Positions 51,929 through 60,527 of a DNA stretch of 64,000 nt are shown in pieces; positions within the stretch are counted from its first letter, which is position 1; each line of letters starts with the position of its first letter. The stretch is from Slackia sp. ZJ119. GTDB taxonomy: Bacteria > Actinomycetota > Coriobacteriia > Coriobacteriales > Eggerthellaceae. The stretch is taken from positions 106,823 through 170,822 of the forward strand of contig NZ_JAAKEN010000004.1 in NCBI RefSeq assembly GCF_011039175.1, in the 5' to 3' direction. The notes under the pieces are model-generated. The model was not told the DNA's origin and did no database searches. It saw nothing but the letters and a program-made list of their open reading frames with translations. Made by a program: the position numbers and the translations under genes.

Positions 51929-54900
51929 CTATTCGCTGCGCAGCGCCTCCACCGGGTCTTCTCGGGCGGCGGCGCTTGAGGGGAACAGGCCTGCCACGAA
52001 CGTCAGCGCCACGCTGATGCCCACCAAGACGACGGCGGCCTGCCACGGCAGGATGGCGACGTTCGCGACGTCGAACAGGGCATACACGATCATGTTCGCC
52101 GGAATGCACGCCAGCGCCGTCAGCCCGATGCCGATGCAGCCGGCCGCGAACCCGACGATGATGGTCTCGGCGTTGAACACGCGCCCCACATCGCCCTTGC
52201 TCGCGCCGATGGCTCGCAGGATGCCGATCTCCTTCTTGCGCTCGAGCACCGATATATAGGTGATGATGCCGATCATAATCGACGACACCACAAGCGATAT
52301 TGCCACGAACGCGATGAGCACGTACGAGATCATGTTGATGATGTCGGTGACCGACGTCATGAGCGCCCCCACAAAGTCGGTGTACGTGATCACCTGGTCT
52401 TCTTTCCCTTCCGCCTCCATGCGGGCGTTGTAGTCGTCAAGTATGCGCGTGACCTCGGCTTTTGCTTCGAAGTCCACCGGGTAGATGTCGATTTCGGCCG
52501 GGTCGTCCATATCGGCGTAGCCCAGCTTGCGCAGGTTGTTTTCCAGCGAGGTCTCTTCGACGTTCATGAGCGACGTCATGAGCTCGGTCAGCTCCTTCTC
52601 GTCCATGTTGAACTCGAAGGCGCCCGCCATCGCGTCGGGGTCGATCGACAGGGCGTTTTGCAGGTTCGACGTCATTTGCGCCATCGACTGCTCGAGCGCC
52701 GCCTGGACCTGCGTCTGCATGGCCGCGCCCATCTGCTGCGCCATCGAGGCCATGGCCGTTTGCAGATAGCTTTGCACCGCGCTTGCCACCGACTGCTCGA
52801 GCGAGGCGGAAACGGACTGCTCGATGGCCGGCACGAGCTGCTGGGAGATGGTCGCCTGAATCTGCGGCTGCAGCTGTGTGGACACGGCGTTGGCGATGTC
52901 GGCCTGCATCTTGGACGTGTCGATCGCGCTGGCCATGCCGTCGTTGAGCGCCTGCTGCACCGCCGGCGTGGCCATATACGCGTTCATGGCGGCTTCCATG
53001 TCGGTGGCGTATTCGGGGTGCGCCTGCATCTGCGAGGGCAGCCAGGACGCGAAGCCCGACATCGCGTCGCCCATGGCCTGGGCCATCTTCGACGTGTCGA
53101 TGGCGCTGGCGACCGAGATGCTGCTCGGGTCGATCGACAGCTTGCTGAAGTCGAGGCTGAGCGACGAGGGGTCGATGCTGGGGTTGACGGCCAGCGTGGA
53201 GGGGTCGAACGGCGGCAGCTTCGACGTGTCGAAGGACAGCGAGCTCGGGTCGATCGAGATGTTTCCCAGATCGGCGGACAGCGCGTCCTCGTCGATCTTG
53301 AAGGCCGATTCGAGCGCGGCGTCGTTGACGGTGAACAGCGAGCTCATGTCGAAGGCTTCGCGCTCGGCGTCCTCTTCGTCCAAAAACGACACGCCGGAAA
53401 ACACGTTGACGGCAGGCTCGGCCAGCTGCTCCCGCACGATGTCGCTTGCGGCGGCACGCTCGATCACGTGGTCGGTCAGCGAGGCGGGGTAGTTCACGCC
53501 GGGACTGAGCATGGTGGCGTTGGCGTCTTTGGACGGCTTCACGATGCCGACGAGGCGCACCTCTTCGCCGTCCCGCACGAGGTCGGCCATGAAGTCCTCG
53601 TCGTCGGATTTGTCGATCCACACGTCGTACTCGTCGTCGTAGGTATACCAGTCGCTTGCTGCCACCAGGCGAAACGTCACGTCGAGGATGTCTTCGAACG
53701 GAACGGGCGCTATGTCGTCGGGCACTTCCACGTCTTCTTCGGCGGCGAACTGGCGCACCATGTCGTCGAGTTCGGCCGAGTCGCGCAAGCCGAGCGTGTA
53801 GAGCATGAAGTCGCTGATGTCGCCCGACTGCGTGGTGACGAGCACGACCTCGTTGTAGTTTTCGGGCCAGCGCCCGGCCAGCACGTCGTATTGGTTGACG
53901 TAAAGGTCTTCGTCGCTGGGCATTTTGAAGAAGACGTTCGTGCTCATCATCGTCGACATGAGCGAATTCGACGTGGCGCCCGCGCCCAGGCCGAGCGCGG
54001 AAAGCGACTTGTCCGGGTTGACCTGGCGCACCTTGGGGCTGGCGGGTTCGGGCTCGGTCGTGCTGCCGCTGGCGCTGCTGGCTGCGTTCGCCGTGCCGCC
54101 CGCGCCGGCTTCTGTCGAGTCGGTCGCGCTGGTGCCGGCGTCCGTCGTGCTGCCGCCGCTGGCCGTGCTGCCGCTGGTCGTGCTTGCTGCGTTCGCCGTG
54201 CCGCCCGCGCCGGCTTCTGTCGAGTTTGCCGCGCTGTCCGCGTCCGTTTCCTGCTCGTCCGCCGTGCCGCTCGCATTCGCGTCTTCGACCGGCAAGAACA
54301 GCTGCGGCTCCACGTTGTAGAAGTACTCGATGGCGTTGACGGACGACTCGATGCCGCTCTCTCCGCTTTCCAGGTAGTCTTTGAGCGCCGCCAAGTCGTT
54401 CGAGCCGATGGACCCGAACATCGACGTGATCATGTTGGCGATGCCCACCTCGTCGGCGGCCCCTTCGCCTTCGACGTCCGCCGCTTCCGCCGCGTCGCCC
54501 TCTCCTTCGCCGTCACCGCCGCCGTCGTCGCCCATGCCGGTTCCGACCAGCATCGACGTGATGTCGAAGCCCGTCGACTGGATCTGCAGCGGGTATTCCG
54601 ACAGCGTTTCTTCCTCGACCGTCTTGATGTAGTTGTTCACGCCGTTTGCAAGCGCCAAAATGGCCGCGATGCCGATGATGCCGATGGAGCCCGCGAACGC
54701 CGTCATAAGCGTGCGGCCCTTCTTCGTCATGAGGTTCTTGAACGAAAGCGACAGCGCCGTCAAGGCCGACATGCGCGTGCGGCGCACCTCTTTTTCGCTG
54801 ACGTGCTCGTCGGCCGGCGTGGGCGAAAACGGGTTCGTGTCGGCGCGGATCTGCCCGTCGGCCAGCGTGACGATGCGTGTGGCGTACTGTTCGGCCAGCT

Positions 54901-55501
54901 CGGGGTTGTGCGTGACCATGACGACCAGACGCTCGGCGGCGATTTCGGTCAGCAGGTCCATGATCTGCACCGACGTCTTGGAATCGAGTGCGCCGGTCGG
55001 CTCGTCGGCCAGCAAGATCTCCGGGTCGTTGATGAGTGCGCGGGCGATGGCGACGCGCTGCATCTGGCCGCCGGACAGCTGGCTGGGCTTTTTGTTCACG
55101 TGGTCGCCAAGCCCCACGCGCTCCAGCTCATGCAAGGCCCGCTCGCGCCGCTCGGTCCGCGACACGCCCGACAGCGTCAGCGCCAGCTCCACGTTGGCCA
55201 AGATGGTCTGGTGCGGGATGAGGTTGTAGCTTTGGAACACGAAGCCCACGCGGTTGTTGCGATAGGCGTCCCAGTCGCGGTCCTTGTATTGGCTGGTGGA
55301 GACGCCGTCGATGACCAGGTCGCCCGAGTCGTAGTGGTCCAGGCCGCCGACGATGTTGAGCATGGTGGTCTTGCCGGATCCCGACGGCCCCAAGACGGCG
55401 ACGAACTCGTTGTCGCGGAAGGCGACCGACACGTGGTCGAGCGCCACCTGCGCAAAGTCGGAGGTCGTGTAGGATTTGCAAATGTCTTTGAGCTGGAGCA
55501 T
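51929..55501 (-). CDS. MacB-like ABC ATPase-permease fusion with large external domain
   Basis: A 1190-residue protein from ATG 55501. Residues 1-235 are an ABC ATPase of the LolD/MacB class (Walker A GPSGSGKT, signature LSGGQMQR, Walker [12 protein letters not shown]). A helix follows near 275 ([21 protein letters not shown]), then about 650 external residues and three C-terminal helices in a FtsX domain. The external part has an acidic/Ser-Thr-Ala-Gly low-complexity stretch (about 425-480) with two identical [14 protein letters not shown] repeats, [12 protein letters not shown] repeats and a Gln/Ala/Met-rich coiled coil (about 820-970). Substrate unknown; such pumps export peptides or act on lipids/antimicrobials. 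Confidence 0.9.
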   Translation of the reverse strand: MLQLKDICKSYTTSDFAQVALDHVSVAFRDNEFVAVLGPSGSGKTTMLNIVGGLDHYDSGDLVIDGVSTSQYKDRDWDAYRNNRVGFVFQSYNLIPHQTILANVELALTLSGVSRTERRERALHELERVGLGDHVNKKPSQLSGGQMQRVAIARALINDPEILLADEPTGALDSKTSVQIMDLLTEIAAERLVVMVTHNPELAEQYATRIVTLADGQIRADTNPFSPTPADEHVSEKEVRRTRMSALTALSLSFKNLMTKKGRTLMTAFAGSIGIIGIAAILALANGVNNYIKTVEEETLSEYPLQIQSTGFDITSMLVGTGMGDDGGGDGEGEGDAAEAADVEGEGAADEVGIANMITSMFGSIGSNDLAALKDYLESGESGIESSVNAIEYFYNVEPQLFLPVEDANASGTADEQETDADSAANSTEAGAGGTANAASTTSGSTASGGSTTDAGTSATDSTEAGAGGTANAASSASGSTTEPEPASPKVRQVNPDKSLSALGLGAGATSNSLMSTMMSTNVFFKMPSDEDLYVNQYDVLAGRWPENYNEVVLVTTQSGDISDFMLYTLGLRDSAELDDMVRQFAAEEDVEVPDDIAPVPFEDILDVTFRLVAASDWYTYDDEYDVWIDKSDDEDFMADLVRDGEEVRLVGIVKPSKDANATMLSPGVNYPASLTDHVIERAAASDIVREQLAEPAVNVFSGVSFLDEEDAEREAFDMSSLFTVNDAALESAFKIDEDALSADLGNISIDPSSLSFDTSKLPPFDPSTLAVNPSIDPSSLSLDFSKLSIDPSSISVASAIDTSKMAQAMGDAMSGFASWLPSQMQAHPEYATDMEAAMNAYMATPAVQQALNDGMASAIDTSKMQADIANAVSTQLQPQIQATISQQLVPAIEQSVSASLEQSVASAVQSYLQTAMASMAQQMGAAMQTQVQAALEQSMAQMTSNLQNALSIDPDAMAGAFEFNMDEKELTELMTSLMNVEETSLENNLRKLGYADMDDPAEIDIYPVDFEAKAEVTRILDDYNARMEAEGKEDQVITYTDFVGALMTSVTDIINMISYVLIAFVAISLVVSSIMIGIITYISVLERKKEIGILRAIGASKGDVGRVFNAETIIVGFAAGCIGIGLTALACIPANMIVYALFDVANVAILPWQAAVVLVGISVALTFVAGLFPSSAAAREDPVEALRSE

Positions 55502-55790
55502 GGGTGGCCTTTTCGGTGAGCGCGACGGCGGTGTGACCGGGGCGGTAGGAACAGTGGGGCAGTATACATGCGGGAGCGGTCGAAGCAGCAATAGTAGTAG
55601 TTCAAGGCTTTTGGAACCATCCTACTTGGTCGGCCGTGGTCGCGATACCCCGCAAACCGAATCAACACGGAAGGCGGCCGCCCGGGCCTAAGCGCCCGCC
55701 TGCGCAAGCGTCCTAGGAGCTCGCGGCCGCCCAGCGGGGGCTGCGCACGGGCAGAGCCCGCCCGCCCCGAAAGTCTACGACCGGCGCATG

Positions 55791-55960
55791 GAGCTCCCGC
55801 CGGGGTTTGCGCGGCCCTTGTCGAGATCCGCATGACGCTCCCGCCGGGGCCCGTGGCGCTCCCGCCGGGGTTCGCGTAACGCTCCCGCTGGGGCTCGTGC
55901 GGCCCCTGCCGGGGCTCGTGGCGCTCCCGCCGGGGCTCGTGGCGCTCCCGCCGGGGTCCA
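55791..55960. repeat. 21-bp tandem minisatellite
   Basis: About eight imperfect copies of a GCTCCCGCCGGGG-CTCGTGGC unit of 20-23 bp, with no supported gene. The unit is close to seven codons, which keeps several open frames by chance. Confidence 0.75.
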
Positions 55961-56047
55961 TACACGTTTCCTGCGCTTTTATGCAGTACTTCCCGGCGAT
56001 TATGCACGTTTTCCGGCACGGGCGCCCCTTTTGCCGGTTCCTGCATA

Positions 56048-56285
56048 TGGAGGAATTGTGTGTTGGAGATTTTAGGCCGAGATATGGCGATCTCTGCATC
56101 ATTTGAGGCGCAGAAGGGTCCCTCTCTCGACACAGTTGCAGTATATATACCGCAACAAAGCCGCCCATCAAGCAAAAACGTGCCCAAACGCCGCTGCATA
56201 CGTCGTTTTGCAGCCCGAATTCCAGCAAATTGATGCGCGAAGGGGGCGATTCTGCCTCTTTCGTCTCCAACACACAATTTCTCCA
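56048..56285. mobile_element. 238-bp element with terminal inverted repeats (MITE-like), copy 2
   Basis: Starts TGGAGGAATTGTGTGTTGG and ends with the inverted copy ACACACAATTTCTCCA. The arms and part of the centre (GTTTTTGC, the reversed palindrome around TATATA) match the element at 9716-9973 in reverse orientation. It sits between two different minisatellites and encodes nothing recognisable. Confidence 0.7.
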
Positions 56286-56307
56286 CACCAAGCCGCCCGA
56301 AATACCC

Positions 56308-56500
56308 CCTCCGGGCGTCCTGCCCCGCCCCAAATCCAGCCCGGGAGTCCAGCCTCATCCCAAATCCAGCCCTCGGGAGCTCCACCCCGCCCGAATTCAG
56401 CCCCAGGACGTCCTGCCGCACCCCAAATCCAGCCCTCGGGAGTTCCGCCTCGCCCCAATCCAGCCTCCGGGCGTCCTGCCGCGTCCCAGAATCCCGCCTC
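56308..56500. repeat. 30-33-bp tandem minisatellite
   Basis: Six imperfect units of the type CTCCGGGCGTCCTGCC-GCCCCAAATCCAGC directly follow the inverted-repeat element. 56501-56693, up to the aminopeptidase gene, shows no gene. Confidence 0.75.
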
Positions 56501-56693
56501 CTGCGGGCAAACGGCGTGCTCGGCGGCCGAACCCCCTTGCAAAGGCCGGCGAGGGGGCGCGAGGACGGCTCTTGTCGCGGCCGGCGGAATCGATCGGCGC
56601 TTCTTCGGCCTTCGTCGCCGCGATGCGTTGCAGCGGGGCATGCGAGTGTTACCATACGGCACGTAAAACGACGCAGCGAAAGGGAATGCGACC

Positions 56694-58130
56694 ATGGAAC
56701 GAGAATCGGCCTGGAAGGGCTACGACGAGGAAACGCTGGACAAGGTGGACGCGCTGGCGTCTCGCTACATCGACTTCATCTCGGAAAACAAGACGGAGCG
56801 CGAATGCGTGCGCACTTCGATCAAGCTTGCGGAAGCGGCGGGATACGTGCCGCTTGCCCAGGCGATGGCCGAGGGCCGCGCCCTCAAGCCCGGCGACAAG
56901 GTGTGGGCCGACGCGCGAGGCAAGGCGCTCATGCTCGTGCAGCTCGGGCGCGAGCCGCTTGCGGCCGGCGCGAACATCTTGGGCGCCCACGTGGACTCGC
57001 CGCGGCTCGACGTGAAGCAAAACCCGCTGTTCGAGGCGAACGAGCTGGCGTTTCTCGACACCCATTACTACGGCGGCATCAAGCACTACCAGTGGGTGAC
57101 GGTGCCGCTGGCCCTGCATGGCGTCGTGGCAAAGAAGGATGGCAGCGTCGTGGACGTGGTCGTCGGCGAAGACGCGGGCGACCCGGTGTTTTGCGTGACC
57201 GACCTGCTGATTCATCTGGCGCAGGCGCAAATGGGCAAAAAGGCGAGCGAAGCCGTGGAAGGCGAGGCGCTCGACATTTTGGTGGGAAACCGGCCGCTCG
57301 TGGTGTCGGGGGAGCCGGGCGAAGGCGGCGACGGGGCCGACAACGTGGCCGACGCTGATGCGCCGAAAGAAGCCGTGAAGGCGTTCGTGCTGGACGTTCT
57401 CAAAGAAAGGCTCGGCATGGAAGAAGAAGACTTCCTGTCGGCCGAGATCGAGATGGTGCCGGCCGGCCGCGCCCGTGAGCTGGGGCTTGACCGCTCGATG
57501 GTCGTCGGCTACGGCCAAGACGACCGCGTGTGCGCCTACACCTCGCTCGAGGCCCAGCTCGCCGTGGCAAACGACGTGCTGCAAAAGTCGAGCGTGTGCA
57601 TTCTGGTGGACAAGGAGGAAATCGGCAGCGTCGGCGCCACCGGCATGACGTCGCGCTTCTTCGAGAACACGTATGCCGAGGTCATGGCGCTGGCAGGCGA
57701 AACCGGTCCCCGAGCGCTCGCCCGAGGGCTGGCCGCGTGCCGCATGCTGTCGTCCGACGTGTCGGCCGGCTTCGACCCGGCTTACGCCAGCGTGTTCGAG
57801 GCGAAGAACTCCGCGTTTCTCGGGCATGGCCTGGTGTTCAACAAATACACCGGCGCACGCGGCAAAAGCGGGTCCAACGACGCCCGCGCCGAATACGTCG
57901 CCCACGTGCGGCGCGTCATGGACGAGGCGCACGTCGCCTTCCAAACCGCAGAGCTTGGCCGGGTCGATGCGGGCGGCGGCGGGACCATCGCCTACATTCC
58001 GGCCGAATACGGCATGGATGTCATCGATTCGGGCGTGGCGGTGCTTTCGATGCACGCGCCCTGGGAAGTGACGAGCAAGGCCGACATCTACGAGGCTCGT
58101 CGCGGCTACGAGGCGTTCTTGCGGGCATAA
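56694..58130 (+). CDS. M18 family aspartyl aminopeptidase
   Basis: A 478-residue cytoplasmic metallopeptidase starting at ATG 56694. Zinc ligands are in GAHVDSPRLD (His near residue 98), DKEEIGSVGATG (the double Glu near 307) and the C-terminal SMHAPWEV (His near 453). The M18 family removes N-terminal Asp/Glu or other residues from peptides. Length and motif order are typical. An acidic insertion (GEGGDGADNVADADAP) lies near residues 208-223. It is monocistronic; a heme lipoprotein gene follows after 137 bases. Confidence 0.92.
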   Translation: MERESAWKGYDEETLDKVDALASRYIDFISENKTERECVRTSIKLAEAAGYVPLAQAMAEGRALKPGDKVWADARGKALMLVQLGREPLAAGANILGAHVDSPRLDVKQNPLFEANELAFLDTHYYGGIKHYQWVTVPLALHGVVAKKDGSVVDVVVGEDAGDPVFCVTDLLIHLAQAQMGKKASEAVEGEALDILVGNRPLVVSGEPGEGGDGADNVADADAPKEAVKAFVLDVLKERLGMEEEDFLSAEIEMVPAGRARELGLDRSMVVGYGQDDRVCAYTSLEAQLAVANDVLQKSSVCILVDKEEIGSVGATGMTSRFFENTYAEVMALAGETGPRALARGLAACRMLSSDVSAGFDPAYASVFEAKNSAFLGHGLVFNKYTGARGKSGSNDARAEYVAHVRRVMDEAHVAFQTAELGRVDAGGGGTIAYIPAEYGMDVIDSGVAVLSMHAPWEVTSKADIYEARRGYEAFLRA

Positions 58131-58267
58131 GACGGCGCTCTTTTGGAATGGATCGAAAGAAGGTGTTCACAAACGGGCCGAATTGGATCATTATATGATC
58201 CGTTTGGTCATCGTGCCTTTCGTGCAGGGGCCCTGCGCGAGAGGCGTCGTTGGAAGGAGAGCTTGGA

Positions 58268-58669
58268 ATGAAGAAGATCGCCATTGCAGCAACGACTGCC
58301 ATGCTGGTTTTGTCGGTCGGCGCGTTCGCCGGCTGTTCGCCCAGCACTGAAGCGTCGGACGATGCTGCCAGCCAGCCTGCCGCCGAAACGCAGGCTGCCG
58401 AAGAAGAAGAGAGCGACGCCGACGAGGCGGAAAGCACCGAAGTCGCCGCCGAAGTAGGCACCCCGCTTCCGGCCGACCATGAGGGCCGCCTGGAATCCAT
58501 GGACGCCGACCAGTGCTCCGCCTGCCACGGCGCGACCGACGAGACCGGCACTCCGGCCACGCCTGACGCCAAGGCCAACCCCGAGGACCACTACGTGGAC
58601 GACTCCTACGCGACCGGCGAGATCAACGACGCCCATCAGGATTGCGGCGCCTGCCACGCCGAAAGCTAA
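58268..58669 (+). CDS. Diheme c-type cytochrome-like lipoprotein
   Basis: A 133-residue protein from ATG 58268 behind AAGGAG. The signal peptide ends in VGAFAGC, a lipobox, so it is lipid-anchored outside. Residues 24-60 are an acidic Glu/Asp/Ala linker. Two heme motifs, CSACH (near 86) and CGACH (near 127), suggest covalent binding of two c hemes, with an electron-transfer role at the outer face of the membrane. No reductase or quinol oxidase lies beside it; partner proteins may be elsewhere. Confidence 0.85.
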   Translation: MKKIAIAATTAMLVLSVGAFAGCSPSTEASDDAASQPAAETQAAEEEESDADEAESTEVAAEVGTPLPADHEGRLESMDADQCSACHGATDETGTPATPDAKANPEDHYVDDSYATGEINDAHQDCGACHAES

Positions 58670-58707
58670 GGGGAAGAGTCCGTCACGCGCAACCCCTCCG
58701 CAACGTC

Positions 58708-58738
58708 AGCCCGCGCCCCCTGCGACGCGGGCTTTTTT
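58708..58738 (+). terminator. Terminator after the cytochrome gene
   Basis: AGCCCGCG (58708-58715) pairs with CGCGGGCT (58726-58733), followed by a run of T bases. Confidence 0.88.
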
Positions 58739-58744
58739 GGCTTG

Positions 58745-59005
58745 CGGAAATCGTAGCTGCGAAGTCATCGGACGGCGCTTCCGCCGCGACGGCTTCGCTG
58801 GCCCGTGGGGCCGCCAGGCGCCTGGGATTGCCGGGAAGGACCGAGGAAGCGTGCCTCTGCACGCGACGAGGGCCTGGAGCGGCAAGGCCGGGCGCCTGGC
58901 GGTTCCACGGGCGACGCGTCGCCGCGCCGAGCCAATCGGTCCGGGCTCCTTTGGCTTGACCTCGGCTGCGCCGCCGCGGCGGAACCGCCTGCAGCGGGGC
59001 GGGAC
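58745..59005 (+). repeat. GC-rich mosaic repeat, copy F
   Basis: Begins GTAGCTGCGAAGTC(A)TCGGACGGCGCTTCC, has the CCGCCAGGCGCCTGGG module and AGCCAATCGGTCCGGGC, and ends GCGCCGCCGCGGCGGAACC. It lacks the CTCGAG hairpin. It lies upstream of the nuclease-type gene, with copy G downstream. Confidence 0.75.
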
Positions 59006-59153
59006 GTCCTCGCCACGTCTATCCCGATCGAATCCCGATGGGATTTCTGCAAGCTTTCGCGCGCATTCCGGCCAGAAGCGGCGGCGCCTTCTGCAGGCTT
59101 TGCGTGAAAGCCCTGCAAGGTTTCCCTGGTAGCATTCTCCCATTCGATGCGGA

Positions 59154-59184
59154 GGCCCTGCCGGCGGAGCTCGCCGGCAGGGCC
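59154..59184 (+). repeat. Perfect 13-bp hairpin in the leader of the PD-(D/E)XK gene
   Basis: GGCCCTGCCGGCG (59154-59166) and CGCCGGCAGGGCC (59172-59184) flank GAGCT; it ends 26 bases before the ATG and could limit translation from read-through transcripts. Confidence 0.7.
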
Positions 59185-59209
59185 GCAGGACGGACGGGAG
59201 GGGACACCC

Positions 59210-60004
59210 ATGAGAACGAGGACCGCCGACGGGAGGAGCCTGCTTACCAACAGCTTCGCCTTCGCGGACATCATGGCGAGAAATGAAGACATATGCCGCG
59301 GCGTCATCGAGCGCGTGCTGGGCGTCAGGATCGAGCGGCTCTCAAACGTCAGGGCCGAGGCTGGCCAGGCCCAGGCGGTGGGCAAGAGCATCCGCTGCGA
59401 CGTGCTGGCCGACGGCCCGCAGGGCGTCTTCGAGGTGGAGATGCAGGTCGCCCGCGAGGCGAGCATACCGCGGCGGGCCCGCTACTACCGAAGCCTCGTG
59501 AGCTCCAAGCTCCTGCCCAAGGGAGCCCGCTACTCCGAGCTTCCCGACCTCTGCCTCATCTTCATATGCCTGCACGACCCCCTGGGGCTCGGGCTTCCGC
59601 GCTACACCGCCCGCATGCGGCTCGACGAGCGGCCGGGCTTCGACTACGGCAACGGCGAGCGGGAGGTGCTCGTGAACGCGGCGGGCGACCTGTCCCTGGC
59701 CCCGCCCGAGCTCGCCTCCTTCCTCGACTACCTGCTGCGCGAGGGAGCGGCCGACGGCGACCCCTTCCTGCGGCGCGTGGATGCTATACTGGAAGAGGCG
59801 CTGCAGGACGGGGAATGGAGGTCCCGGGTGATTTCCTTTGAGCAGTACGTCGAGTTCGAGCGGGGGAGCGCGTACGACCTCGGACGCGAAGAGGGCCGCG
59901 AAGAGGTTCTCGACGGCCTGGTGGCGGCCGGGCTGCTGACTTCCGAGCAGGCGCGGGAGTTCCTGGACGGCAAAGGGAAGGATGCCGCCGCGGAGCAGCG
60001 GTGA
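59210..60004 (+). CDS. Rpn-like PD-(D/E)XK nuclease family transposase
   Basis: A 264-residue protein from ATG 59210 behind GGGAGGGG. LTNSFAFADIMARNEDICRGVIERVLG is the N-terminal PDDEXK_2/Rpn signature; the nuclease core is IRCDVLADGPQGVFEVEMQ (Asp and the ExExQ/K pair), followed by PRRARYYRSLVSSKLL and LCLIFIC. The C-terminus has a Leu/Glu helix (GREEGREEVLDGLVAAGLL). Rpn proteins are DNA nucleases that stimulate recombination and are often annotated as transposases. The gene is isolated between mosaic repeats F and G, suggesting a mobile or recombining cassette. Confidence 0.85.
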   Translation: MRTRTADGRSLLTNSFAFADIMARNEDICRGVIERVLGVRIERLSNVRAEAGQAQAVGKSIRCDVLADGPQGVFEVEMQVAREASIPRRARYYRSLVSSKLLPKGARYSELPDLCLIFICLHDPLGLGLPRYTARMRLDERPGFDYGNGEREVLVNAAGDLSLAPPELASFLDYLLREGAADGDPFLRRVDAILEEALQDGEWRSRVISFEQYVEFERGSAYDLGREEGREEVLDGLVAAGLLTSEQAREFLDGKGKDAAAEQR

Positions 60005-60009
60005 GGCCG

Positions 60010-60250
60010 GCCGCGGAGGCCGTCGTCCGGGGTCATGGGACGGCGCCCGAGCCAATGGGTCCGGCGCTCCTTTGGCTCGGCCTCGGCTTCGTCGTAGCTG
60101 CAAAATCGTCGGACGGCGCTTCCGCCGCGACGGCTCCGCCTCGACGCGTCGTCGGCCTGAGCCAAGGTCTCAGGCCTCCTTTGGCTTGACCTCGGCTGCG
60201 CCGCCGCGGCGGAACCGCCTGCTGCAAGGTCGAACGTCCTCGCCGGCAAG
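60010..60250 (+). repeat. GC-rich mosaic repeat, copy G
   Basis: Has AGCCAATGGGTCCGGCGCTCC, TCGTAGCTGCAAAATCG, GGACGGCGCTTCCGCCGC, hairpin GGCCTGAG-CCAAGGT-CTCAGGCC and GCGCCGCCGCGGCGG in order. It is closest to the second half of copy A. Confidence 0.8.
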
Positions 60251-60265
60251 GTTCGGAGTCGCCCG

Positions 60266-60341
60266 GGGGCTGACAGAGGGACGGAGTATTCGTCAGCTCG
60301 GCTTGCCGAGCTGACGAATACTCCGTCCCTCTGTCAGCCCC
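60266..60341. repeat. Perfect 37-bp hairpin with a 2-base loop
   Basis: Arms 60266-60302 and 60305-60341 are perfectly complementary around TT. The sequence starts GGGGCTGACAGAGGGACGG. The end TGACAG-GGGACGG is shared with the hairpin upstream of surface protein 1. REP-like elements of this kind are often tied to Y1 transposases (family knowledge). Confidence 0.9.
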
Positions 60342-60527
60342 GTCCGTCGGCTCCGGAACTCGGAGCGCCCCCCCATCTCCAACAAACGAACACAATCGGG
60401 GTCCGGATACCGCCTGATGGGGGACGTTTTGGGGACTCGTCCCCACAAAAGATTTTCCAACTGGGCCGATCTGTGGCACAATGGGCGGCGTCCAATGTTG
60501 TGAACCCGAAATGAGAAAGGTCGATCT

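Noticed and set aside
55177..56655. Minus-strand open frame through the minisatellites with collagen-like repeats
   Set aside because: The repeats come from 21-bp and about 31-bp DNA units; there is no ribosome site, the frame crosses the inverted-repeat element and overlaps the ABC gene.
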